From Knoxdaviesia capensis (Eukaryota; Ascomycota; Sordariomycetes; Microascales; Gondwanamycetaceae), in assembly GCA_001510575.1 (NCBI GenBank), contig LNGK01000005.1:1158466-1222465 (forward strand): a DNA stretch of 64,000 nucleotides, given 5' to 3'. Both the position numbers and the translations under genes were made by a program. Shown here one piece after another: positions 47,501 to 58,982 of this stretch; position 1 is the first letter of the stretch, and every line of letters starts with the position of its first letter. Under the pieces are notes generated by a model. The model did no database searches and had not been told where the DNA came from. It was given only the letters and a program-made list of their open reading frames with translations.

Positions 47501-49989
47501 GTACCCACCACCCTTATAGCTCCAGGCAATTAAGGTGTGTTGTGTCCAGTCGCGAGAGATTTGCTTTCGTTTAGTGGGTGTGGTCAATACAGGAGGGGAA
47601 ATAAGGTATCCTGAAAAAGGCGGAGCCGGAGTGGACCAACCACAGAACCACGTTTCGAGGGGCTCCAACCTGAAACCGTTGGCGCTGCAAATGCTGCGAC
47701 GTTAGCTGCTTCGAAGAAAGCTCAAAAAACCACCCCTCCAAGAAACACTGCTGACTGGGTTGATGCCTCAGAGACAACTTCTTGATGTTGTGTACTGGCA
47801 ACATATCCGTCGAGTTTCGTGGGAAGCAAATTTATCAAGAGCTCGGTCGGAGAGGCGTCGCGGGTTGCAAAATGGGTGTCAATGGTGTCTCCCTGCAATC
47901 AATCCTCGACGGCCATGATGCCATCGCGAGTAATGTAAGTATACTTAATCAAGTGGTCCTTGCTGCCTGGCGAGTTGCAAGCACCACGCCCCCATCTAAC
48001 GCGATGTCTAGCCGCGACGGCGTGGTTGATTGTTTGTTCTCTGGCTGGCGTTAGATCTCCACCAACAGACCACCCATCACGACAACCCTAACCCTACCCT
48101 GTTTTGACGACCACTTACCAATCTACGAGTTGACAACAGATGCAAAAAAGGCCGTCGCTGGTAATGGTAATCCGGACTTTGACGCCCGACGCTCCGTGAT
48201 AGTGCCATTTCTGCGAACCTGATATAGCCTGTATATTATGCAGATGGCACTCTATAGTACAGTACATGCAGGCTGACCTCCCTGGACGACTGGTTTCGCT
48301 TCCGGATCTCTTCCGATCCCAAAACGGGAATTGGCGAAGCTTGGGAGAGAAAAAGTCCGAGGGTCAAGGAAAAAAAAAAGGGCGGGTTTTTCTTGCAGTG
48401 TCGGCTCTGATACGTTGCACTTCAGGTGGAAATACGGCATTCGTGCCATGAATTGCCGCCCATGGGACCAACTTGATATATACTCGCCGGGTTGTGGTAT
48501 TGCTGCCAAACCCAGTTCCGCTTGGTCCCCGGACGATGAGATCCCTTCTCCAACAAGCACATCCGAACCCCCCCCTCGAGAACGGGCTGGACGTCGACGT
48601 TGGATTTTCAGATGTGGCTCCACGGATTGAAAATCTTCGCCATCGTCCCCCCAATATACCCTCAGGCAGTAGGGACATGTCCGACTCACCAAGGGGGCCA
48701 CCAACGGTCTACAAAAGACAAGACCAAGAGGCCAATATCGGACCAAAAAGCCTGTTCAGTGCCACCGCAAAACGCAGAACCACGGACATTTGCATAACGG
48801 CCCAAAAAAGGGCTTCCCAGGAGATCGTCACACCGCATGTGTGTTGAGGGCTGAGGCCAACATCGGATAGACACAGTACACGATGATCAACGACGAGCGA
48901 GACCGGCCTCCACCGTCTTCGTTTCCCCCTCCCGCCCTCCTCGGGCCAATATACCCACGGACATCTGCGCTCGTATTCACGCGCCAGAACTGGCACACCC
49001 GCACAAAAAAGCAACACCTCTCGTAGGCCGGCCGCCGCGCACGAGCACGACGAGAGCCATCAGCCGAAGGGCGGCCGCACAAGCAGCCACTGCATGATGT
49101 GTAATGCGCAAACGCAGATAAGATCACACACACGGACACAACCACACAGCCCTTTGCAATGCCATCTGCGGCACTGCTCCATACAGCACCATCATGCCTT
49201 CTCGTGTGGTTTTCGCCTGTCTGTTACACCCTGCGCCCGCACCGGTTCTTTCTCTCCTGTGAATGTTTCCGTCGAAACCTCTCCCTGCGTGTGCTGTGTG
49301 CGTGGTCGTCTGCCGGCCGTGATACCACCCAACACACACAATATGCTATCTCCTGTCGTGCAGATAAGGGGCAGCATTGCGCGCGCTCGGCACCTGGGAA
49401 TGGACGCGCATGTGCCCCTTCGAGGGACCGATCGCCAAAAAAACGAAATCCTGATATCTGTCTCCATGCTGGCCCAGACTCGTAGACGCGAGACGAAGGA
49501 TGAGGGTGGTGTCGTCGATATCAGCCCGGCCAATCACTTATTCTCCTGCCGTCCATCGATCAGTTTTATTGGCATGGGCGCCTCCCATGCCAATCTGGGG
49601 GCCTTCTCAGCCGCCCTGATAATGTAAAATGGGGGGGGACCACACACACCCCTCCAAAAACCCGGACTTCTGTTACAATCCTGACTCACAATTTTTTCGT
49701 CGAGATGGTGTCGTTGGGTTGTAGTTGGATTCCCAGTTGGCTTTTTTTGCTTCTGGTGTTGGCTGATGGCAATTACGAGTATGGTGGCCAAGCAAATTCG
49801 GCTTTCATGAATCACAAAAGCAAATTTTCTGCAAGCGCGGAACCGCCATCGATGATAAATACTCCCGAGTCCCCCGAAGCCAAACTGGCCAAACAGTGTG
49901 CGGGCGCTCTGGCAGCAGTCTGGGGGAACCTGACCATTCGCGTCTTCATAGTCAAGATTTTATAAGAAGCTCTAGCAGAATCTCGCGTT
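44569..49989. other. Gene-free region up to tRNA-Leu
   Basis: About 5.4 kb without recognisable genes. It holds an 11-bp tandem repeat at 45309-45348, an AAATAA-rich run near 47418-47450, a CCCTAA-type motif at 48086-48096 and several TACTGTAC-like motifs. Open frames here show no domain or neighbour-like codon usage. Confidence 0.5.
45309..45348 (+). repeat. 11-bp tandem repeat TTTTTTGTGTG
   Basis: Three perfect units and a partial fourth, in non-coding DNA. Confidence 0.9.
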
Positions 49990-50080
49990 GGCGAGATGGC
50001 CGAGTGGTTCAAGGCGTTTGGCTTAAGTATTTTATTCCAAATCCCGTAAGGGGTCGTGGGTTCGAACCCCACTCTCGTCA
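49990..50080 (+). tRNA. tRNA-Leu (anticodon UAA) with 8-nt intron
   Basis: A class II tRNA with all arms visible. Acceptor GGCGAGA pairs with TCTCGTC (one G-T pair) and the discriminator is A, as in leucine tRNAs. Box A (TGGCCGAGTGG, from 49997) and box B (GGTTCGAACCC, 50059-50069) match consensus. The anticodon stem TTTGG/CCAAA encloses CT-TAA-G, followed by about eight extra bases (within TATTTTATT), which fits a canonical intron one base 3' of the anticodon. The variable arm CCC-GTAA-GGG is long, as expected for Leu. A nine-T Pol III terminator follows nine bases after the mature end. Confidence 0.93.
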
Positions 50081-50088
50081 CAGTGAAA

Positions 50089-50097
50089 TTTTTTTTT
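50089..50097 (+). terminator. RNA polymerase III terminator
   Basis: Nine consecutive T residues on the sense strand, nine bases past the tRNA-Leu 3' end. Confidence 0.85.
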
Positions 50098-50504
50098 GCT
50101 CGTGAATTCCCCCGGTGTTTTGGTGCGGAAACCCAGCTGGGTGAGGAAATCGATTTCCAGCGAATTAAAACCACTTTGGACGGTTGGGTTCGTCTCGGTA
50201 GATTGGTGTGGAAAAATGGCGGTTTTCATGTGGTGTGTGTGCAGAATTGGGCAAGGCGGGGGAAGCAAACCTTGGCAGGCGTTTTTGTATGGTCACCTGA
50301 CAGCAGCTGGCGGGCTTATCAGATAGATAAAAAAAAAACCTTGTGCAAACTGGGTCAAGATGCTGGACATATATTTCAAACCCGTCATTGTTGAGTGTTG
50401 ACTGCAACTCACAACTGCAATATACCCCGAGACAAAGGTTCCTACGACTATCACTTTACTTTCACTTCAAGCTACGGTATATAGCCAGAAGCACACACAC
50501 AACC
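50098..50504 (+). promoter_or_regulatory. Short intergenic region tRNA-Leu/RPC19
   Basis: No further gene seen. It must contain the RPC19 promoter and leader. I see no unambiguous core element. Confidence 0.4.
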
Positions 50505-51190
50505 ATGCCTAGAGCATCACGGGAACAGCCAGTGGCTGCGGCAGCATCGCAGGACTCTGCGGCGGATGTTGATATGGAGGACGTGCCCACCTCGGCGCAA
50601 GCAACTGGCTCGGAGAACGAGAACGGCGAGGGTGACGGCGTGGCGGATCCGGAAGAGGAGGAGGCCGACCTTGCGCCCCGAGTACGAATTGTAAGTTGAC
50701 GACCTGCGCATCTCGCCTACACTTACTGGCGCCGGTGGTGTTTGTGACTGACATGCTTTCTTGTGCATAGCTCCCTGGCTCGGACGACAAGGCGGCGTCG
50801 TTTGAGTTCCTGGATGAGGGCCATACCCTTGGAAACGCCCTGCGCTGGGTGATCATGAAGAAGTAAGGCCAGCCACGGATACCCCTCTTGCCAAATTTCA
50901 ATTTGTGACTGACATGATCCAGCCCTGATGTCGAGTTCTGCGCCTACAACATCCCCCACCCCTCGGAAGCCAAGATGAACATCCGAATCCAGACCTACGG
51001 TAAGGCTTATTTCCACTTCCCCCCCCCTCTTCTCCCAATCCTTGTCTGCATTGGCCTGAGTGCTAACAATTGCTGGGCAGAGGGCTACGCCGTGAATGCG
51101 CTCCGCAAGGGCCTGAACGACCTGGCGCAGATCTGCGATGTGGTGGCGGACGAGTTCACCACCAAGGTCACCGGAACGCGAGTGGAGTAG
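50505..51190 (+). CDS. RPC19: RNA polymerase I and III subunit AC19
   Basis: Four exons, join(50505..50690,50771..50862,50923..50999,51081..51190), give 154 residues. AC19 is shared by RNA polymerases I and III, where it pairs with AC40 like the bacterial alpha dimer. The N-terminal 60 residues are acidic and probably disordered (GDGVADPEEEEADLAP). The conserved part reads LPGSDDKAASFEFLDEGHTLGNALRWVIMKKNP, DVEFCAYNIPHPSEAKMNIRIQTYE and AVNALRKGLNDLAQICDVV, matching the AC19 dimerisation domain in order. All three introns have GTAAG donors. It converges with the complex I gene, leaving 255 bases between stop codons. The tRNA gene just upstream is itself a Pol III template, a coincidence worth noting but not evidence of regulation. 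Confidence 0.95.
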
Positions 51191-51445
51191 ACTCCCGCTG
51201 TGCATGCGCCTGTCGGTTGAGAATAGACGGTTTTCCGGTTTTCCTTTTTTCGTTCTTTCCCTCTTTTGAGGGATTCAGAGAAGAATCACACATCAAAAGA
51301 AGAGTTTGGACACCATTTTGTGATTTTTTTGGTCGGCGTTCTCGGAATGGATGATTGCAGCAATTCAAGTTCTAATGAAATATATGTACATTGCATGGTC
51401 TTTTTTTATGTGCTTTTTTCTTGCTTTATGGCTCGCTTCTCCCTC

Positions 51446-52075
51446 TCAGTTCCGGCCCTGTATCAGGAAATGCCTCTGTTAGTATGCTGAACTTGCAACG
51501 GCGTGCGTGTGTGTCTGGTGCTTGGTACATACCTCCAGGAACGCGTTCATGAAGCTCGAGGGCAAGACCTTGTCGCCGTGCATGCTCTCCTCCTTGAAAT
51601 ACGACATCATGTGGTTGGTCTGGCGCCAGAAGTTCATGGTCTCCTGCACAAAGAGCACAAAGGTCGTGCGTTAGCAAACATATCCAGACACAGCTCGTGT
51701 AAAGCTGAAGTGTCGTTGGAGGGAGCCGTACCTGGAAGTCGGCCTGGCTCTTGAACAGCAGCACGTCCACCACCGGCAGCTTGTTGGTGTAGCGGTTCCG
51801 CTCGAACTCTTGTCGCATTTGCGTGCGGATCTTTGACACGGGCATGGGGATCGAGTACATCGTTTGGATTTCGGGGGCCTGTGTTCGCGGGAGAACCGTC
51901 TCTGTCAGTAACGCTGCGTGCTGGCCGTGGCCCATCTCGCCAATTCTCTCGTTCACGCGACAGGAGTGTCTCCATTGACGGGACTCACCGCTCTGATCCA
52001 CGCGCGGTAGGCCGCAAGCACTCTCGTTTTGGCGTCGGCCCAGTTGGCAGCTGTTTGTGCAGGTAACGCGTTAGT

Positions 52076-52106
<31 letters not shown>

Positions 52107-52198
52107 CTGCGTGATCTTGGGGTGCCGCCAATTGGGGGGCACGAGGGATACTGACACTGCCGCGTCTTGACCGCAAACTCGGTGGGTAAAATCGCCAT
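51446..52198 (-). CDS. Complex I LYR accessory subunit (NDUFA6/B14 type)
   Basis: Five exons, complement(join(51446..51457,51533..51643,51732..51878,51989..52050,52156..52198)), give 124 residues. This accessory subunit of mitochondrial NADH:ubiquinone oxidoreductase has an LYR-type fold and binds the acyl carrier protein at the matrix arm. The joined text reads MAILPTEFAVKTRQSANWAD, AKTRVLAAYRAWIRAAPEIQ, TMYSIPMPVSKIRTQMRQEFERNRY, KLPVVDVLLFKSQADFQETMNFWRQTNHMMSYF and LPSSFMNAFLEGRN. The YRAW segment is the LYR-equivalent tripeptide position. The last exon codes only GRN and the stop (12 nt). It is preceded by an ideal GCATACTAAC branch site and a TACAG acceptor. It shares a 477-base divergent promoter with BUD31. 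Confidence 0.93.
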
Positions 52199-52675
52199 GG
52201 CTGCCGTCCAATTGATTGTGGGATTCGGGTGTAGAGGGTCCTGCCTTCGATCTTTGCGAATGGGGGGTGGGAATTAGATGTCGAGCATCATTTCTCGATT
52301 TTACCTCTTAAGCCAGCGCTTCAATTCCGCCGCGGATGATTGGCTTTGCATTGGCCGAGACGGGTGACTCAGCACAGCACAACGTGCGATCATGATACGC
52401 ACTGTATACATCTTGGTGCTCGCTAGGGGCGGCGCGCACTGTGAGGATTTTGCCTTATCCATTTTTGTCAGCTCGACGATCGGGAAAGTTTAACTTCACA
52501 CGTCAGTTCGTTCGCGCGCTCTGTGACAACTTTGACCTTTCCACACCTCAATCTGTGAGCGTTTGATCTTTTGATTCACCCGGTTGTCAGAACCACCCAC
52601 CGCATCCCCACGCATCCGAGAGACCACGGGCCGCCGCGTTCCGCCACCGCGACAACAACAAGACCTCCTGTCACC
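52199..52675. promoter_or_regulatory. Divergent promoter NDUFA6-type gene/BUD31
   Basis: No gene seen. Two CCAAT boxes on the minus strand lie at 52339-52343 and 52350-52354, 11 bp apart and 141-156 bases upstream of the complex I start. A TGACTCA (Gcn4/CpcA-type) site is at 52365-52371, and an imperfect palindrome (GTGCG/CGCAC around ATCATGAT) is at 52384-52402. Confidence 0.6.
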
Positions 52676-53233
52676 ATGGCTCCCATCCGCAGCGCCGGCA
52701 AGCGGAAGGCCCCGCCGGAGGGCTTCAGCGACATTGAGACCGATCTGCTGATCTTCCAGAACAAGATGCGCGATGCGCAGAACAAGCCGACGCCGATGGG
52801 CCCCAAGCACCAGGCACAGTGGGAGATCTTCCAGATTTCCCACCAGCGCAGCCGATACGTGTACGATCTGTACTACGAGAAGGAGGCCATTAGCAAGCAG
52901 CTGTACGAGTGGCTGTTGAAGAACGGGTATGCCGATGCGATGCTTATTGCGAAGTGGAAGAAGCAGGGCTATGAAAAGGTTTGCCATGCCCCTCCTCCAC
53001 TGGGCTCCGGCTCATGTGCCAGATATTGTGCCTTCATGCCCCGGCGAGAAAGATCTGTACTAACATGACCTGTGTCTCTTTGTCTATAGTTGTGCTGTTT
53101 ACGGTGTGTCCAGACTAAAGAAACGAACTTCAACTCGACGTGCATATGCCGAGTGCCACGCGCGAACCTGAAGGAAGACCAAGAGGTGCAGTGCGTCAGC
53201 TGTGGGTGCAGAGGATGCGCCTCCAGCGACTGA
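52676..53233 (+). CDS. BUD31: Pre-mRNA splicing factor BUD31/Cwc14 (G10 family)
   Basis: Two exons, join(52676..52978,53090..53233), give 148 residues, the usual G10 length. BUD31 (Cwf14 in fission yeast) is a spliceosome component associated with the Prp19/NTC complex and the activated spliceosome. The N-terminus reads PIRSAGKRKAPPEGFSDIET and the middle YVYDLYYEKEAISKQLYEWL. The second exon supplies the metal-binding Cys cluster, LCCLRCVQTKETNFNSTCIC and CVSCGCRGCASSD, characteristic of the family and placed as in orthologues. The intron has a CTGTACTAACATG branch region and a CTATAG acceptor. It converges with the zinc-finger gene. Confidence 0.96.
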
Positions 53234-53603
53234 GCACCGTTTCTTCTGGAAACGCAGATACGAACAATCAAATTTAATATACCCGAGCTTTCACGATAAT
53301 TACATTTACGCAAGCGGACAGCAAGCCGACAAAAATTGTTAGGACAGGGCGACATATGGGATGGGTAGGACACAGGCGTTCATAATGGCTTTTTTTTTAA
53401 CAGTTACCAAAAAGGTATCAAACGTGTGGAATCTTGGGAATCTTAATGCTGCATTTCTTCATATCACAGGTATCTCATGGGAACAAAAACTAAAGAAACA
53501 AACTTCCCAAAAAACTCCTTTCTTCCCATCGTGGACCTGTGCCGTGCTGATACATAGGCTTCTTGATAGCTAGTTGTGGAACACCTCCCGCAAGGAGAGA
53601 ACC
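53234..53603. other. Convergent intergenic region BUD31/zinc-finger gene
   Basis: No gene seen in 370 bases. It presumably contains the two 3' UTRs. A T-run is at about 53391-53398. Confidence 0.45.
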
Positions 53604-54596
53604 TTACCGCCGCGAAAAGCCGGATCGGCCGCCGCGGCCAAAGCGAATGCTCTGTGGCACAACACGCATGGCCGACATAGCATCGGTCAAGCTGTCGATG
53701 TCCATATCGTCGGGCGACGACCGGCCCGAGGACGGTTCAGCAGCGGATACGGATGCCTTGCTCGGCTGGTTTGCTGCTTTGTCCTGGATTGGTGCAGATT
53801 TCGCAGCGACACTGGACAGTGACTCGTTGGCCGGAGCGGTGGTCGCTGCTGCCGCTCTGGGTTTGGAGTCCTTGTGCGATGCGCCGCTGGAGGAGCGCCG
53901 GTGACGGTGGTGGTGGTGGCCGCCCTCGTTCAGGAGGGAACGGCGGCCGTCAATTCCGTCTCGCGTGACGGCGAAGAAGTAGTTGCGCGGATACATGTGC
54001 TTGTCTATCAAATGCATGCGGCGCTTTTGTGGCGTGGAGCACTTCCTTTCGCATGATTCGATGAAGCAGGAGAACTGGACCATACGTAGTTAGATTGTGT
54101 TACGTGGAGTTGCTCATATACGATACAAAAGAGAAGGAGTGTCAGGAGAAAAACATCCAAGACAGAGGTGGCCACTTACAGTGCGTTCCCCACGCTCTCG
54201 TTTCACAGCCACAAACGAATCATGGCACTCTTCGAAATGTAAACTGAGCAGATGGGCAGTTGGTAGATTCCTTCCACACTCCAGACACCGATTCAGGTGT
54301 GCCTTGGTGTAATGGGCCTCGAACTCCTCGTAGTTCCGGAACGAGAGGGCCTCTTTATGTGGCGGAAACGTGCAGACCATCGCTGCGGAAGCGGCGTCAG
54401 CAGCGGCGTCAGGGCCCTGGCTGCTCGAGGAATCGAGGTGGACAAGCTTGGACGACGGGAGTGGATCAGAAGCAGTGCCCGAGGGGGCATCGGGCCGCGG
54501 GATGGGGTCGGCAGTGTTGGCGGTGGTGGTGGCTTCTGGTGGCGGGGAGTCCAGGTCGGCGGCATCGGCTCCGTCAGACGGTCTTGAGCGTTTCAT
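53604..54596 (-). CDS. ZNF511-like C2H2 zinc-finger protein
   Basis: Two exons, complement(join(53604..54074,54180..54596)), give 295 residues. An acidic, Pro/Ala-rich N-terminus (to about residue 75) precedes zinc-finger segments: VCTFPPHKEALSF, then FEAHYTKAHLNRCLECGRNLP and LHFEECHDSFVA. After the intron come FSCFIESCERKCSTPQKRRM and HLIDKHMYPRNYFF. This order and the CPxxRxxHLxxxHxYPxxFxF-like end resemble the ZNF511 family found from fungi to animals, whose molecular role is poorly known. The C-terminal tail is His-rich, then Ser/Ala-rich, and ends RFGRGGRSGFSRR, an RG-type tail suggesting RNA or protein binding (inference). The donor is ACT|GTAAGT; the acceptor GTCCAG follows a CTAAC branch site. 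Confidence 0.82.
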
Positions 54597-56150
54597 AGAG
54601 GAGGAAGGAGATTTTCCAAGGACGCAAAAAGAGGGAAAGCAAGAAGAAAGAAAACGACAGAGTGGGAAAGGGCAGAATAAAAGAGCCTGATGTGCGGTGT
54701 GCAAATGCAGGCCGATAGCAGTTGTATGCATACACCTGCAGGTGAAATGAAGGATGTATGCCGACTGGTTTAGTGGACGACCGTGGAAGTATCTTTTGGC
54801 GGAGATAAGGTGGAACAGGTACACGCAGGAATGCAGGCTTGATGTTCCGGATAGCTGTTGGCTGCTGAAAAGCTTCAAGTGAAGCGTTCAAAAAACGAGA
54901 TGCATTGGACAGACAATTTTCAGAAGTGGAGATGCCCCGTTTACATGGCCACGGCCAGCGTATCGCGCCTAGACAAGCTTGATAGGCAGAAAGGCCGCTG
55001 AAGTCGGTGACTGGTCAGAAAGCGGACGGCTGGGATAGAGAGAGGGACACCGAGGCTGAGAGGCAAAAAGAGGCCAGAGGGGGAATATGTTGTCCTGTGC
55101 GAACTTTCAGGAATATTGTTACTCGTTTGGAGGGTTATTCAAATTGCGCAGACATGGCCTCTCCGAGTTGGTTCCTCACGATACACTCAGTTACTGACAC
55201 TACGGACCCGTAGATGTTCATCTTAGGCTTCAACGCCACTACACATTCCAGCGCGGTCCAGCCACATGTCGGCCCAATGCTGGCCACGTGCGCGGTCCCG
55301 TGACCCCACAGCGAGGCCGTTCAGCCTTGCGCGCCTCTTTTGCGACGGTTTTCGGTGTTTTTTCTTGTCACGATCGTAATCTCCACAAAAAGCCAGAACT
55401 TCATCTCTCTTTGACTCGCCTCCCTTCTGCTTCCGGATCTTCCACCCACGCTCGCCGTTCCCTCCTGATCGAAATAAATAAATAAATAAAAAAAACCTGC
55501 CCGTCTGATTCAAAACAACATACGCACTTCCGCTCTCGCTCCGTCTCAGGCCTCCGGTTTTCTGCTTTTGCTGTGCGTTTCTCGCTCTCGCTAAAGCAGG
55601 TGTGTGTATGCCCGCGCTCTCCATTATCGCCAGTATCTCCCAATGCAACACTTTTGCCGTCGCTTTCTCGTCTTCCTCCGCCTCGGTGCTGGTGCACGTT
55701 TGGCATAGCAGATCAGGATTCCGCAGAAGCCAAGTTATGGATTCTGCGTGCTTGATCCCGATCTACGCCCTGAAGGATGACTCTGGGGCGGTTTCTGCAT
55801 TATAGACGACCTTCAACTGCTGCTGTCTGCAGATATCCCCAGCTCTTTTAAATTCTTCTTTTTTTCTCTTGAGTTCTTTGCGCTTTTATAGCTCTTTTCG
55901 TTCTTCTTCCTCTTTTGGCCTTTTCTTTTTGCTTTCTTGCTTTTTATTCTGTGTGTCGTGGGCTTGTGAATCTTGGGTGCTTAGTCAAAAATCCCTGACG
56001 ACTCACTTCATCTGTCACTTCCCCTCTATTTCTTGCTCTTCTTCTTATTTCTTGCCTCTTTGTTTTTCTTCTTGCTTCTCTTCTCCTCTTCACACTTCTG
56101 TGGTGTCTTTCTGTGCTACCTTTCAACATCACCCATAAAGGACGTTGAAA
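54597..56150. promoter_or_regulatory. Divergent region zinc-finger gene/EST1-SMG7-family gene
   Basis: No gene seen. The half next to the EST1/SMG7-like gene (about 55300-56150) is C/T-rich and probably contains its leader. An AAAT run lies at about 55475-55494. Confidence 0.5.
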
Positions 56151-58946
56151 ATGGCTGATGAGCCCACCACTTCTGGAGCTGCGGCTGTGGAGGCCTGGCA
56201 GTAAGTATTTCTTATTGCATTCATGATATATGTGATTCATGTTGTGGTTCTAGTCAGGGTTTCTCTATGTATGAGTTTGGGCACCACTGACTGTCAACTC
56301 TCTCAATTTAGTCTGGCAACCAAGATCCGAAAGGCCATCCAAAAGCTTCTTGAGCGTTTTGAGGCCCGCCTGCCTGCGCCGATCGAGGACCAGAACCTCG
56401 ACAGACTTGAGGAACTTGTGGCTTCGTAAGTATTCTCTAGAGCACGTTTCGCTTCGTCTTCTGGACTGAATCTAACTTCTTCTATCTACAGGTTCCGTCT
56501 CTCGTGCATGCAGGCAATCTTCTCGGATTTCGAGTTTGCCTCCCAGGAAGGCGTCCACCGCATTCTCTGGGAAGTCCAGGTTCGCATCAGTCAGTTCTTT
56601 CGTAAGGCTCTCCGCGAGCTCGGTGGCCAGCATGTTGGGAAGCGCAAGCTGGAGAAGCGCTATCTCAAGTTCCTGAAGATCTGCCGCCTGTTCTACGATG
56701 GCTACATCAAGCGTCTGTCTATGAGCTACGACCTTGAGCCGTTGCACCGCGCCTCGCGTGGCATCAAGATGGATGCGGGCCCTGTCCAGGATAGCCTCCG
56801 TGACATCCCCTCCAGCCTTCAGGCCAACGTGCTCGCTTCGTGCTTCGATACCCTCGTCGAACTCGGTGACCTGTCTCGATACATCCTCAAGCTTCGGAAG
56901 AAGTCTGTCAACTCCCCGGCCCTGGCTTACTACAGCCTCGCGAACGATGTCATGCCTGAGAAAGGCAACGGCCACCATGGCATGGGCCTGACCTACCTCG
57001 AACTGGGCAAACACCTCGACGTGGTGTACCATATGTATCGAGCCATCACCAGCCGCTACCCCCACCCCAACGCTGTGACTAATCTGGATTTGGAGTTTGG
57101 AAAGCTGCGTGACTCGCGCGCTGCCAATCTGGGACCCCAGCCCAAGGCTCAGGAGGTTCTGGAAATGTGGTTTACTCGACTGCACGGCCACTACTTCAAG
57201 GGGGTGGCTTTTGCCACCAAGGGTGAGCTCGAGGCTCAGGCGCTCCTTCAGCTCGACCGCGCCCTCAAGGCTGCGACCTCGGAGAACATCGACGCCTTCA
57301 TCAAGATGGCTGTCATCAACATGTCGGCTTACCATACCAGCAAGGACTCCCAAGTCCGCAACACCAAGAAGGCTGCCAAGTTCCCGGCTTTTTCTCTCGC
57401 CTTCAATGTTCGCTTCATTTCTATTGTCTGCCGGAATCTCAGTGCCAAACTGGAATCCTCCGATCGAATTCCTGCCGGTGATCTCAAGGATCTGGAGAGT
57501 GGTGTTTCTACCGGAGCGTCTCCGGCCCGGTTTCTCCAGCCGGGCGCGGATGCCTGCATCGTCGTCATGCGGTTGTATTCAGCCTGGCTGATTGCCTTCC
57601 GCAAAGAGATTGCTGACCACACCGACGATTATTCGCTCCACACCACCGAGCTCTGGGACGCTTTCGCTGAGCTACTCACTACGCTGTATGCCTACTTCAA
57701 GGCTCCTCTGGAGGCCTTGGCTATGGCTGGAGGGAACCAGTTTCCTGCTACCAAGGTGCTGGCCCGGTACGATATCGATGCGATGTACTGCCTTGCCCTG
57801 GGCGAGGAGGCTCTGAGCTTGCTGCAAACCGACCCTGCGACTAATGAGCGCAAGCCGACGGTTGAAGAGTTCCCCTCTACTGAGTTTGATACCGGAAAGG
57901 ATATCCTGCTCAGAGTTGGAGATATCCTGCGATTCTCGTGGATCATTGTGTCCGACGACTCATTCCCTCTCTATATTGTGGAGCGGGGAAGAACCGTCGA
58001 GTACGTCCATGGTGTCAAGGAGGAAGCCGAGCTCGCTGCCGCGCCCGCGGAGCAGACCGCTGTGAACCCGCCCGTCAATCCTCCCCAGCCTGCCATGATT
58101 ACGGTCGCGGAACTCTTTATCACCGATCACGAGCCCGAGCCCGAGGCCCCGGCCATTGTTCGTGATGCGACACCCACGGAACCACCGGTCAACGAGAATC
58201 CTCCCCAACTGGAGATGCCGGCCAAACTGCCGACTCCGCCTCAACCTGCCGCTTCGCCCACCAAGCCTGTTGTGGCCAACCGACCCGCTACCATCACGCC
58301 GATGGCTGAACCGAAGCTGATGAGCACCCTTGTTGAGAGACCCCGACTGGCGGCCGATCCGGATGACGGAGAATGGTCTGATGACGAGCATTTCTTCAGC
58401 GACCATGTCCGCGACATTGTTTCGCCGTTTTGCGACCCCCCGGCTATGAAAGAGGACCGCGAAATCCAGGACGGAATAGGCTACGTTGAGCCAACCGGCA
58501 GTCTCCCCGGAACCCGGCAGGCGTGGGATTCGATTGCGCTGGCGCACCAGAACAGCACGTGGCGCCATCTGTCCTCGCAGGACTACTACCAGCCGCCGCC
58601 GCCGCCGAACGTGGGCGTCTCTAGCCCTGGACGCCCTCCGGCTGCTGATCTGAGCCCCAGCCTGCGCCAGGTTATTGATACCGCCAGCCAGCAGAGAAAG
58701 GAGGACTCCAAGTCACACCGCATCAAGCTGTTGACCTCGCTGCTGGCCTCCTCTGGAGATGTCATCTCCCGTGAAATTGCTGCGGCTTCGCACCTGCTTG
58801 CACAGCAGCAGGCTCATAAGCTTCACCAGCAGCAGCAACAGCAGCAAGAGCAGCAGGAGCTGATGCTTCAGCGGCAGCGACAGCAGCAGCAACTTCAGCT
58901 GCAGTACCATCAACAGCAGCAACAGCAACAGGTTCCGCCGTACCTT

Positions 58947-58982
<36 letters not shown>

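Noticed and set aside
49094..49627. 177-codon plus-strand frame near the tRNA
   Set aside because: No domain, many Cys/His by chance from CA-rich DNA, no plausible promoter or homologue.
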